The notes: generated from the letters alone by a model not told the origin. Positions 1 to 5,935 are shown, numbered from the stretch's first letter. The stretch: DNA of 7,662 bases from Candidatus Tayloriibacteriota bacterium (GCA_026395155.1 JAPLZG010000028.1:1-7662); one strand, 5' to 3'. Numbers and translations: made by a program.

Positions 1-974
1 AGATATTAAAGAAGCTTGGAAACTACAAAACAACCATTTACCTTTCAATACTTAGCTTAGTCTCCTTATTGGGGCTTTCATTCTTTAAGAATGTTTATGT
101 TGTTTTGATTTGTTTTGTAATTACATATGTTACAGCAGTAATGATTAGTTTTTGCCTTGATATTTTTGTCGAACATCATTCAACAGATGGAGAAACAGGA
201 AATATTAGAAGTTATTATCTAACAGGAATAAATATCGCATGGCTTATTTCTCCTTGGCTTTCAGGATTAATTTTAGGCGCGGAGTCATATTCTAGAGTAT
301 ATTTTGTTTCTGCATTAGTTATGTTCCCTATACTTTTAATGATCTCTTATAATTTAAGAGATTTTAAAGATCAGGAATATAGAGAATTTAAATTATTGTC
401 TACAATCAAAGAAATATGGAAGAAAAAGGATATTAGATGTATTTTGGTTTCAAATTTTTTATTAAGTTTCTTTTTTGCTTGGATGGTAATTTATACTCCC
501 ATTTATCTTTTTAAATATGTTGGGTTTAATTGGCAGGAGATAGGGCTTATTTTTACTATGATGCTTTTTCCTTTTGTCTTAATACAAATACCTCTTGGAA
601 AACTCGCTGATAAATATTTGGGAGAGAAGGAAATGCTTACTATTGGCTTTTTAATAATGGCAATATCAACCGCTTTTATCCCTTTTATTTCTGGAAAGGA
701 TTTTTGGGTTTGGGGGATTTTACTTCTAATAACAAGGATCGGAGCAGCGATTGTTGAAATAATGTCAGAAACATATTTCTTTAAGAAAATAAGTGATAAA
801 AATGTTAATTTAATAAGTGTTTTTAGATCAATGAGTTCTTTTGCTTATATAATTTCACCGATTATTGCCACGGTCTTTTTTTGTTTCTTGCCATTCAAAT
901 ATATATTTTTTGTTTTAGCATTTCTAATGCTTTTTGGTTTGAGATACAGCTTGGCGATTAAGGATACGAAATAG
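1..974 (+). CDS. MFS transporter, 5'-truncated by the window edge
   Basis: Integral membrane transporter of the major facilitator superfamily; the substrate cannot be read from the sequence. The frame is open from base 3 to the TAG at 972-974, giving 323 visible residues. The TTG at 69 is therefore not a credible start: upstream codons continue a hydrophobic helix preceded by the polar loop KKLGNYKT, which fits the loop before TM3. About 60-80 residues, including TM1-2, should lie outside the window (family length is near 400). I count about ten hydrophobic segments, taken as TM3-TM12, with a charged cytoplasmic loop in the middle (around the residues NLRDFKDQEYREFK). The clearest family mark is GKLADKYLGEKE between two C-terminal-half helices, a version of the MFS motif-A loop G-x-L-a-D-r-x-G-r. 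It is convergent with the RNase J gene and ends about 40 bp before a strong hairpin. Family call is firm; function is open. Confidence 0.85.
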   Translation, partial: ILKKLGNYKTTIYLSILSLVSLLGLSFFKNVYVVLICFVITYVTAVMISFCLDIFVEHHSTDGETGNIRSYYLTGINIAWLISPWLSGLILGAESYSRVYFVSALVMFPILLMISYNLRDFKDQEYREFKLLSTIKEIWKKKDIRCILVSNFLLSFFFAWMVIYTPIYLFKYVGFNWQEIGLIFTMMLFPFVLIQIPLGKLADKYLGEKEMLTIGFLIMAISTAFIPFISGKDFWVWGILLLITRIGAAIVEIMSETYFFKKISDKNVNLISVFRSMSSFAYIISPIIATVFFCFLPFKYIFFVLAFLMLFGLRYSLAIKDTK

Positions 975-1012
975 GGGAGAATATCGAATTTTGAATGTAG
1001 AATATAGTATGT

Positions 1013-1059
1013 AAATACAAAAGGGAATTTTTGCGGAGCAAAAATTCCCTTTTGTATTT
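1013..1059. terminator. Perfect 22-bp hairpin, bidirectional terminator
   Basis: Arms 1013-1034 and 1038-1059 are exact reverse complements with a 3-base loop (GGA). The stem contains AAGGGAATTTTTGC. Its outer end gives a T-rich 3' flank on the + strand (GTATTTTCC), and the opposite strand has a matching A/T-rich end. It lies between two convergent genes (MFS on +, RNase J on -), which is where a shared intrinsic terminator is expected. The stem is unusually long and perfect for a simple terminator. Confidence 0.8.
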
Positions 1060-1063
1060 TCCT

Positions 1064-1098
1064 AAAAGCTAAAAGCTAACAGCTAATAGCTAAAAACT
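1064..1098. repeat. Five tandem heptamers (AAAAGCT type)
   Basis: Five contiguous 7-bp units: AAAAGCT, AAAAGCT, AACAGCT, AATAGCT, AAAAACT. On the minus strand the consensus is AGCTWTT. The last unit overlaps the first two bases of the reverse-complemented TAG stop codon of the RNase J gene (CTA at 1097-1099). Copies differ by one or two bases, so this is a slightly aged short tandem repeat. No function can be assigned. Confidence 0.75.
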
Positions 1099-3115
1099 AT
1101 ACCCCTATTACAACGGGTATCACCATCGGTTTTTTAGCTGTTTGCTGGAATAAATATCTGCTTACATTGTCAGTAATCTGTTCTTTGAGCATATCAAAGT
1201 TTATAGGATTACCATGTGCACCTTCTTCAACAGTTTTCTTAATTAAAAATCTTGTATGTTTTAGTAAATCTTGAGATTCTCTTAAATAAACAAAACCTCT
1301 TGAAATAATGTCTGGAGATTTTCTAAGTTTTCCAGTTGCTGTGTCTATACTTGCTATAATTACAAACATTCCATCTTGAGCAAGCATTTGTCTATCACGA
1401 ATAACAACTTCCTGCACATCTCCAATTGAGAAACCATCCACCATCACAATTCCAGAAGGAGCCTTTTCTTTTAGGACTTTTATTTTTGCTCCATTATCTA
1501 CGATTTCCACGATACTACCATTGTCTGGAACAATAATATTTTCTCTTGGTGTGCCTATAGATGCAGAAAGTTCACCATTTATTTTAAGCATATAGTGATT
1601 ACCGTGAACTGGCATAAAAAACTTATAGGGTATTTGTCTATGAATCCATTCAAGTTCGCCTCTTTTTCCGTGCCCTCCAGCATGAACATCACTATCAAGA
1701 TAGGTAATTATTTTTGAATCATGTCTGTAAAGATTATCCTTAAGTGCCACGACAGCTCTTTCATTTCCAGGAATAATTGATGATGAAAGAATTACGGTAT
1801 CTGATTTGTTAAGCTTGATGTATTTATGCGTATTGTTCGATATTCTCATAAGTGCTGCAAATTCTTCTCCTTGAGCACCAGTAGAAAGAACCATAATTTT
1901 ATGTGGCGGATAGTCTGCAATACTTTCTACAGGAATTATGTTTTTACCATCTGCAAGTTTGAGAAATTTAATAACTTCAACATTATTTTTCATACTTCTA
2001 CCTTCAATCACAAGTTTTTTGCCATACTTTTCTGCCATATTTATGAATTTTATTATTCTTTCGACTTGTGAGGCAAAAGTAGCAATAACTATTCTTCCAG
2101 GAACATCTTTTACTATTTTATCTATTGTATTGATAACTACATCTTCAGAAATAGTCCAACCAGGCTTTTCAACTCCAGTTGAATCCATCATAAGAAGTAA
2201 AATTTTTCTATCTTTTAGGAATTTATATTGTTCAAATTCTTCTGCTGTTGGTACTCCATCAACACTATCAACCCTATCATCTCCAGTGGCTACAATATCT
2301 CCAATAGGGGTTGCTATAACAACTCCAGTTGAATCTGGGATCGAATGAGTAATTCCAAAGAATTTTATTTTCAAATTTTGGGTTATTGGAAGAAAATCTG
2401 TATTTTTATCTACAATTTTCAAATTTAATTCTGGAAGATGTGGGTATTCTGTTTGTCTTTTCTTTATTAAAAGTGCTCCAAATTCTCTTGTATAAATAGG
2501 TGGATTTCCAAGAGCTTCCATTGTAAAAGGTATTCCTCCAATATGGTCCAAGTGTCCATGTGTGACCACAAGAGCGCGTATTTTACCTTTTCTGGTTTCA
2601 AGATACTTGGTATTTGGAAGCATATAGTCTATTCCAGGTGTATCTTCTGTTTTAAATTGTATTCCAGAATCTATGACAATAATATCATCGCCGTATTCAA
2701 TGGCTGTCATATTTTTTCCGACTTCTTCTACTCCACCAAGTGGAACGATTCTGATATTACCGGGAGTTAGTGGGGGAATAACTTGTTCTCTCTTTAGGGC
2801 AGATTCTGAGGTGACTTTTCTCATTGTTGTCGGACCATTTTTGGAATTATTTTTAGGATAATTCGAAGAATGTTGATGTTGTCTACCATGCACAGTTCCT
2901 CCTGTTCCTTTTCTAACAAAAACAAGTTTTTTCTTTGGTTCTATCTTCCCATCAATATTTTGTATATCAGTTGTCTTAGGGGTGTTTAAATTTATTTGAC
3001 TTGTTTCCACAGTAAAAGTCTTTGTATTTCTTGGAATAATGTGTACTTTGTGTGTATTTGAGATTCTAGGTCCGAATCTTTTTTTGTCGTGAAAATTGTT
3101 ATTTTGATCTATCAT
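1097..3115 (-). CDS. rnj: Ribonuclease J (metallo-beta-lactamase/beta-CASP) with N-terminal extension
   Basis: RNase J combines endonuclease and 5'-to-3' exonuclease activity in bacterial mRNA decay and rRNA processing, using two zinc ions in the cytoplasm. The 672-residue product keeps the core motifs. HGHLDH at 186-191 binds metal, H257 lies in THSIPDS, and D279 lies in ATGDD. DSTGVEKPG (311-319) and ATFASQ (345-350) mark the beta-CASP insert. The loop VHAGGHG (477-483) and MPVHGN (501-506) carry the remaining histidines. RGFVYLRES (606-614) is typical of the C-terminal domain. The catalytic core begins near residue 121 (IRIVPLGGVEEVGKN); B. subtilis RNase J1 is about 555 residues, so roughly 115 residues are an extra, basic, N/Q/H-rich tail that looks disordered. 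The start is ATG at 3113-3115, with only a weak GGG nine bases upstream. A start inside the tail is possible (M98). Upstream sequence belongs to the GIY-YIG repeat array. Confidence 0.95.
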   Translation of the reverse strand: MIDQNNNFHDKKRFGPRISNTHKVHIIPRNTKTFTVETSQINLNTPKTTDIQNIDGKIEPKKKLVFVRKGTGGTVHGRQHQHSSNYPKNNSKNGPTTMRKVTSESALKREQVIPPLTPGNIRIVPLGGVEEVGKNMTAIEYGDDIIVIDSGIQFKTEDTPGIDYMLPNTKYLETRKGKIRALVVTHGHLDHIGGIPFTMEALGNPPIYTREFGALLIKKRQTEYPHLPELNLKIVDKNTDFLPITQNLKIKFFGITHSIPDSTGVVIATPIGDIVATGDDRVDSVDGVPTAEEFEQYKFLKDRKILLLMMDSTGVEKPGWTISEDVVINTIDKIVKDVPGRIVIATFASQVERIIKFINMAEKYGKKLVIEGRSMKNNVEVIKFLKLADGKNIIPVESIADYPPHKIMVLSTGAQGEEFAALMRISNNTHKYIKLNKSDTVILSSSIIPGNERAVVALKDNLYRHDSKIITYLDSDVHAGGHGKRGELEWIHRQIPYKFFMPVHGNHYMLKINGELSASIGTPRENIIVPDNGSIVEIVDNGAKIKVLKEKAPSGIVMVDGFSIGDVQEVVIRDRQMLAQDGMFVIIASIDTATGKLRKSPDIISRGFVYLRESQDLLKHTRFLIKKTVEEGAHGNPINFDMLKEQITDNVSRYLFQQTAKKPMVIPVVIGV

Positions 3116-3118
3116 TTT

Positions 3119-3132
3119 GTTTACCCTATAAA
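3119..3132. repeat. Half palindrome P0 next to RNase J start
   Basis: GTTTACCCTATAAA is a 14-base exact match to 3456-3469 in palindrome P2, which covers the 3' end of the intact GIY-YIG gene. Only this one arm is recognisable. On the minus strand it reads TTTATAGGGTAAAC and lies 3 bases upstream of the RNase J ATG, so it supplies most of the immediate 5' leader of that gene, including its only purine-rich (GGG) stretch. Confidence 0.6.
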
Positions 3133-3211
3133 GTTTTAATTTTTAATAATGCGACTTTTAAATTCTTACTCTAATAAACCAGCCGTGTTTCAATAAATTA
3201 CTATGTGATTT
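3121..3211 (-). pseudogene. Decayed GIY-YIG C-terminal fragment (relic A)
   Basis: Non-coding remnant read on the minus strand, ending at the same GGG-TAA as the intact GIY-YIG gene. One frame gives LLKHGWFIRVRI followed by a stop, which resembles the family stretch seen in the intact copy as FMKTGYGRNYIKK (the K-x-G-[WY] pattern after the REK helix). The DNA also shares TGCGACTTTT with relic B (3149-3158 here). There is no open frame and the N-terminal half is missing. Similarity is short, so the relic call rests mainly on its position in a series of like units. Confidence 0.4.
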
Positions 3212-3255
3212 CTGGGAAAAACTTTATTGGGTTTACCCGAGAAAATTTTTACTAA
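3212..3255. repeat. Palindrome P1
   Basis: Imperfect inverted repeat centred between 3233 and 3234, with the core GGGT-TT-ACCC at 3229-3238. The right arm ends in TTTTTACTAA like P3 and P4. The left arm is diverged; I count 14 of 21 symmetric positions matching. On the minus strand it contains the codons for ISKNFLG followed by TAA, the same end as the intact GIY-YIG gene (ISKRFIG, TAA). Confidence 0.65.
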
Positions 3256-3430
3256 TAAAAAGTTATTTGCGACTTTTTTCATAATAACCTTTGTTGATTT
3301 TGTTTCCATATATTTTATGTAATTACCTTCCTTAATAACTTTTTTGCATTATGCAATCTTAATCTTTACTCTCAGTAAATTATAAACATCTTAATAAACT
3401 AACATCATTAAATCACTGAGTGTGTTGCAT
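3233..3430 (-). pseudogene. Decayed second copy of the GIY-YIG gene (relic B)
   Basis: Same orientation and same two ends as the intact neighbour, but 198 bp instead of 270 and full of stops. At the 5' end the start region CATTATGCAA is kept, and after ATG it reads MQHTQ then TGA. In the middle LHNAKK is preserved in another frame (TTGCATAATGC, as in residues 29-34 of the intact protein). At the 3' end a frame reads GYYEKSRK, stop, LFISKNFLG, stop, against GYGRNYIKKVLSNFFISKRFIG in the intact protein. Internal deletions and frameshifts have removed the GIY-YIG core, including the arginine motif. This is a dead duplicate, not a functional gene. Confidence 0.65.
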
Positions 3431-3436
3431 AATGCG

Positions 3437-3480
3437 TTAGCAAGAGCTTTATTGGGTTTACCCTATAAATCTTTTACTAA
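3437..3480. repeat. Palindrome P2 over the GIY-YIG stop codon
   Basis: 44-bp inverted repeat from TTAG (3437-3440) to CTAA (3477-3480). The core GGGT (3454-3457), TT, ACCC (3460-3463) is symmetric, and about 17 of 21 arm positions match, more if G-T pairs are allowed. The TAA stop of the intact GIY-YIG gene (3458-3460) lies exactly at the centre. The end of the coding sequence therefore forms one arm and the 3' untranslated region the other. Confidence 0.75.
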
Positions 3481-3727
3481 TAAAAAAGTTGGACAAAACT
3501 TTCTTTATATAATTTCTACCATAACCTGTTTTCATAAATTTTTCACGATTATATGCGTCGATACTATTTATATATGCTTCATAATATATTAGTACAAATG
3601 GGGCTCGTTTTGCTGTAGAACCAACTTTTTTGGCATTATGCAATATTACTCTTGCTTTTAAATCTTTCGTGCAACCTACATACAAATCTTTATCCTTCTT
3701 ACTCTTTAATACATAAACATATTGCAT
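3458..3727 (-). CDS. Small GIY-YIG nuclease-domain protein
   Basis: An 89-residue single-domain member of the GIY-YIG superfamily (UvrC-N/YhbQ-like), whose relatives make metal-dependent cuts in DNA. The signature reads YVYVLKS at 3-9, then LYVGCTKDL at 15-23. R26 and H30 follow in the conserved arginine helix (KARVILHN). YYEAY at 48-52 and the REK helix (61-63) provide E62 as the candidate metal-binding glutamate. The nuclease residues thus look intact, and the length is normal for this stand-alone group (about 80-100). The start is ATG at 3725-3727, with no Shine-Dalgarno visible. The last two residues and the stop lie inside palindrome P2, and palindrome P3 lies 6 bases upstream of the start. 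Decayed copies of the same gene flank it on the RNase J side. Its actual substrate is unknown; a link to the surrounding palindromes is inference. Confidence 0.9.
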   Translation of the reverse strand: MQYVYVLKSKKDKDLYVGCTKDLKARVILHNAKKVGSTAKRAPFVLIYYEAYINSIDAYNREKFMKTGYGRNYIKKVLSNFFISKRFIG

Positions 3728-3733
3728 AATGTG

Positions 3734-3778
3734 TTAGTAAAAAACTTTAGCGGGTTCACCCGAGAAAATTTTTACTAA
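3734..3778. repeat. Palindrome P3, upstream of the GIY-YIG start
   Basis: 45-bp inverted repeat. TTAGTAAAAA on the left mirrors TTTTTACTAA on the right, and CGGGT (3751-3755) mirrors ACCCG (3758-3762) around a centre at 3756/3757. The left arm has one extra A. Mismatches are confined to a few positions between these blocks. It could form a cruciform in DNA or a hairpin with a CGGG/CCCG tip in RNA. It is nearly identical to P4. Confidence 0.85.
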
Positions 3779-3829
3779 TAAAAATTGTTTGTTTCCACTT
3801 TGTGTTTAGCATTATTATGTAATTAGGTT

Positions 3830-3915
3830 AAATTTTATACTTTAATTTGATAAATTAATTTTTAACAAACATAAATTTTATACTTTAATTTGATAAATTA
3901 ATTTTTAACAAACAT
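3830..3915. repeat. Perfect 43-bp tandem duplication
   Basis: Two adjacent identical 43-bp copies, 3830-3872 and 3873-3915; a third identical copy is at 4010-4052. Each contains the small inverted repeat TTAATTT-GAT-AAATTAA and ends in AACAAACAT. It is almost pure A/T. It has no spacer structure like CRISPR and no visible protein-binding motif such as a DnaA box. Confidence 0.9.
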
Positions 3916-3958
3916 TAGTAAAAACTTTAGCGGGTTCACCCGAGAAAATTTTTACTAA
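3915..3958. repeat. Palindrome P4
   Basis: 44-bp inverted repeat, TTAGTAAAAA at the left end and TTTTTACTAA at the right end, with CGGGT-TC-ACCCG at the centre (3931-3942). Apart from one missing A it is identical to P3. Read on the plus strand it encodes ISKNFSGFTRENFY and a stop. Read on the minus strand it encodes ISKNFLG and a stop. The two strands therefore carry nearly the same peptide tail. Confidence 0.85.
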
Positions 3959-4051
3959 TAAAAATTGTTTGTTTCCACTTTGTGTTTAGCATTATTATGT
4001 AATTAGGTTAAATTTTATACTTTAATTTGATAAATTAATTTTTAACAAACA

Positions 4052-4072
4052 TTAGTAAAAACTTTAGCGGGT
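4052..4072. repeat. Half palindrome P5 inside the 3' end of the peptide-binding-protein gene
   Basis: The 21 bases repeat the left arm of P4 exactly up to CGGGT, after which the sequence leaves the repeat and becomes the neighbour's coding sequence. The last codons of that gene (ACC CGC TAA on the minus strand, Thr-Arg-stop) are made of repeat sequence. This is the right border of the array. Confidence 0.75.
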
Positions 4073-5830
4073 GAATTGAAATATTTTCCAAAGATTATTA
4101 GTTTCTATATACCAATTATTAATATTTAGAAATCTTTCAAATGGCATAGCTACTGTCTGTATTGATAAACCATAAACTTTATTTGGAACAATATATATAA
4201 ACTCCGGTGAATATAAGAATATTGCTGGTATGTCTTTTTGAATTTCTGTTTCAAAAGAAATGTAATCTGATATTCTTTTTTCTTGATCCATTGTTTTTCT
4301 TGCGCTTTCGAGTATTGTGTCAACTTTACTGTTTGCATACATTGAAATGTTTAGACCAGGATCATTTCTTTGTGATGAATGCCAGAAAGCAAAGAGATCC
4401 ATATCTCTACCAACAACTTCTCCATAAAGTAATGCTTCAAATTTCCTTGGTCTTATAATGTTTTGCTGTAAATCACCAAATTCAAATTGTTTTATATCAA
4501 CTTTTGCTCCTAATTTTTCCCAATCTTCTTTAATTAATTCAGCTGTCTTAACTAAGTTCGGACTATTAAGTGTGGAGATTGATATTTCTAATTGAATAGT
4601 TTTTTTCTTATCGATTTTCTTTTCCCAGACGCCTGTCCCCGTATTTTTTATCCAACCCCCCTTCGATAGGGTACTTGACGCCTTATCCAAATCGAACTTT
4701 TGCTCATTAGCACTATCGGTGTCAATAAGTCCTTTCGGGATCGGTCCATATAGCGGATCTCCATAACCACTAAGGACTTCATCGACGATCTTTTGTCTAT
4801 CTATAGCAATATTAAGAGCTTGTCTTACTTCTTTATTTGCGATTATTTCTGATTGATTTTCATTGAAAAATACGGCGAAGACTCTAGGTAATGGTGTTGT
4901 TTTGATTGTTGCATTGTTTTGTAATTTCAATTCAGCAATTTTTTCAGGTGTAATTGAGTTTAAAGTCTCAATATCACCTTTGTTGTATCCATCTATCAAT
5001 GCCTTTTCATCTGAATAGAAATTAATAATAAGCTTGTCAATAAAGGGCTTGCCAAAAATATATTTATTAAAAGGGATGAGCTCATAATATGTTGGAATAA
5101 GAAGCATTTTCTTTTGAAGTGTCTGCATCTTATTAATTTTATATGGGCCAGATCCTATTGGTTCTACATTATATTGACTGAGTGAAAATTGATCAGCATT
5201 TAGATCTCCCCAAAGATGTTTTGGTAGAATACCTATTGTAAGGTTTTGTAAAAAAGGGAAGTATGGTTTTTTAAGGGTAAAGACAATTTGTTTTTCATTT
5301 ATCTTCTCAACTTTTACATCATAAAAATTTGGCCTTTTTGGACTTTTAATTGTGCTGTCTTGGATTTTTTCGATTGTAAATAAAATATCATCAGTTGTTA
5401 GTTTTACCCCATCTTGAAAATAAATATTATCTTTTAGTGTAAAAGTGTATTCTAATCCATCTTCTGAAATTTGATAACTTTCTGCCATATCTGTAGCTAT
5501 TGAATTATCCGGCATTGTTTTCATTAGACCGGAATAAACAAGAGAAGTAAGGTCGTGATCAACATCAGATATTGCAAGAACGGGATTCACAAATCTAGGT
5601 GATCCTATTATCCCTTCTTTTAAAGTTCCTCCATTTGTTGGAACCTGAATCAAGAAAGATTTGTTGGCTTGGTTTAGAATATTTAGGCCAGAAATAATAA
5701 AAACAGTACAAAGAAAAAAGAAAGTAACTTTTTCAGAAATACTAAACTTTTCTATTGTCTTTGAGAGTTTTTTAAAGAACTCTATTTCCCATTTTAAATT
5801 GAGAAAATTTTTAATTTTTTGTTTAAACAC
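4064..5830 (-). CDS. Peptide/oligopeptide ABC transporter substrate-binding protein (SBP family 5), membrane-anchored
   Basis: Extracytoplasmic solute-binding protein of the DppA/OppA family (SBP_bac_5), expected to bind peptides or similar ligands and deliver them to an ABC permease. Length is 588 residues, slightly longer than the usual 500-550. Residues 1-32 are basic and cytoplasmic in appearance. Residues 33-50 (SEKVTFFFLCTVFIISGL) form one membrane helix; C41 is not in a lipobox, so this is a helix-anchored rather than a lipidated protein. Family blocks follow: GGTLKEGIIGSPRFVNPVL (67-85), LVYSGL (97-102), AESYQISEDGLEYTFTLKD (116-134), GSGPYK (226-231) and ALNIAIDRQKIV (338-349). The GTG at 5828-5830 is the only reasonable start before an upstream in-frame stop at 5852-5854, and no Shine-Dalgarno is seen. 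No permease or ATPase gene is adjacent in the window. The final Thr-Arg and the stop come from the repeat array. Residues about 347-406 have more G/C-ending codons than the rest. Confidence 0.9.
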   Translation of the reverse strand: MFKQKIKNFLNLKWEIEFFKKLSKTIEKFSISEKVTFFFLCTVFIISGLNILNQANKSFLIQVPTNGGTLKEGIIGSPRFVNPVLAISDVDHDLTSLVYSGLMKTMPDNSIATDMAESYQISEDGLEYTFTLKDNIYFQDGVKLTTDDILFTIEKIQDSTIKSPKRPNFYDVKVEKINEKQIVFTLKKPYFPFLQNLTIGILPKHLWGDLNADQFSLSQYNVEPIGSGPYKINKMQTLQKKMLLIPTYYELIPFNKYIFGKPFIDKLIINFYSDEKALIDGYNKGDIETLNSITPEKIAELKLQNNATIKTTPLPRVFAVFFNENQSEIIANKEVRQALNIAIDRQKIVDEVLSGYGDPLYGPIPKGLIDTDSANEQKFDLDKASSTLSKGGWIKNTGTGVWEKKIDKKKTIQLEISISTLNSPNLVKTAELIKEDWEKLGAKVDIKQFEFGDLQQNIIRPRKFEALLYGEVVGRDMDLFAFWHSSQRNDPGLNISMYANSKVDTILESARKTMDQEKRISDYISFETEIQKDIPAIFLYSPEFIYIVPNKVYGLSIQTVAMPFERFLNINNWYIETNNLWKIFQFTR

Positions 5831-5935
5831 TGTAAAAAATTGACTATTAATTTATAATTTTTATTTAAAATGAGTTTTCAGAAAAATAAAACAACATCCT
5901 GAAACTACAATACTTAATTCACTAGAAACAAAAAG

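Larger units (their letters stand above)
3735..4072. repeat. 137-bp tandem repeat array containing P3, P4 and half P5
   Basis: Bases 3740-3872 are identical to 3920-4052 over 133 bp, at an offset of exactly 180. The basic unit is 137 bp (3916-4052): a palindrome, a spacer containing GTTTCCACTTTGTGTTTAGC, and a 43-bp AT-rich tail. The first unit carries that tail twice, which explains 180 = 137 + 43. A third unit begins at 4053 and breaks off at 4072 inside the coding end of the neighbouring gene. Perfect identity means the duplication is recent. The spacer shares GTTTCCA and TTATGTAATTA with relic B, so the units may be deletion derivatives of the GIY-YIG copies. In one minus-strand frame the units still end in FISKNFLG, stop. 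No intact gene lies here. Confidence 0.9.

Noticed and set aside
69..974. MFS gene starting at TTG 69
   Set aside because: The frame is open to the left edge and upstream codons continue a membrane helix, so the gene is cut by the window rather than started here.
1826..2861. Four plus-strand open frames (1826-2071, 1938-2348, 2543-2770, 2673-2861)
   Set aside because: All lie antisense within the RNase J coding region, whose conserved motifs prove the minus-strand frame; their products look like antisense translation.
3830..4052. Iteron-type replication origin
   Set aside because: Three AT-rich 43-bp copies resemble iterons, but no DnaA boxes or replication-protein gene are present, and the copies are explained by duplication of a larger unit.
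3735..4072. CRISPR array
   Set aside because: Repeats are 137 and 43 bp, contiguous or with identical intervening sequence, and there are no unique spacers and no cas genes.
4150..5843. Open frames 4150-4338 (-), 4207-4458 (+) and 5661-5843 (+)
   Set aside because: They overlap the peptide-binding-protein gene in other frames and have no family features.
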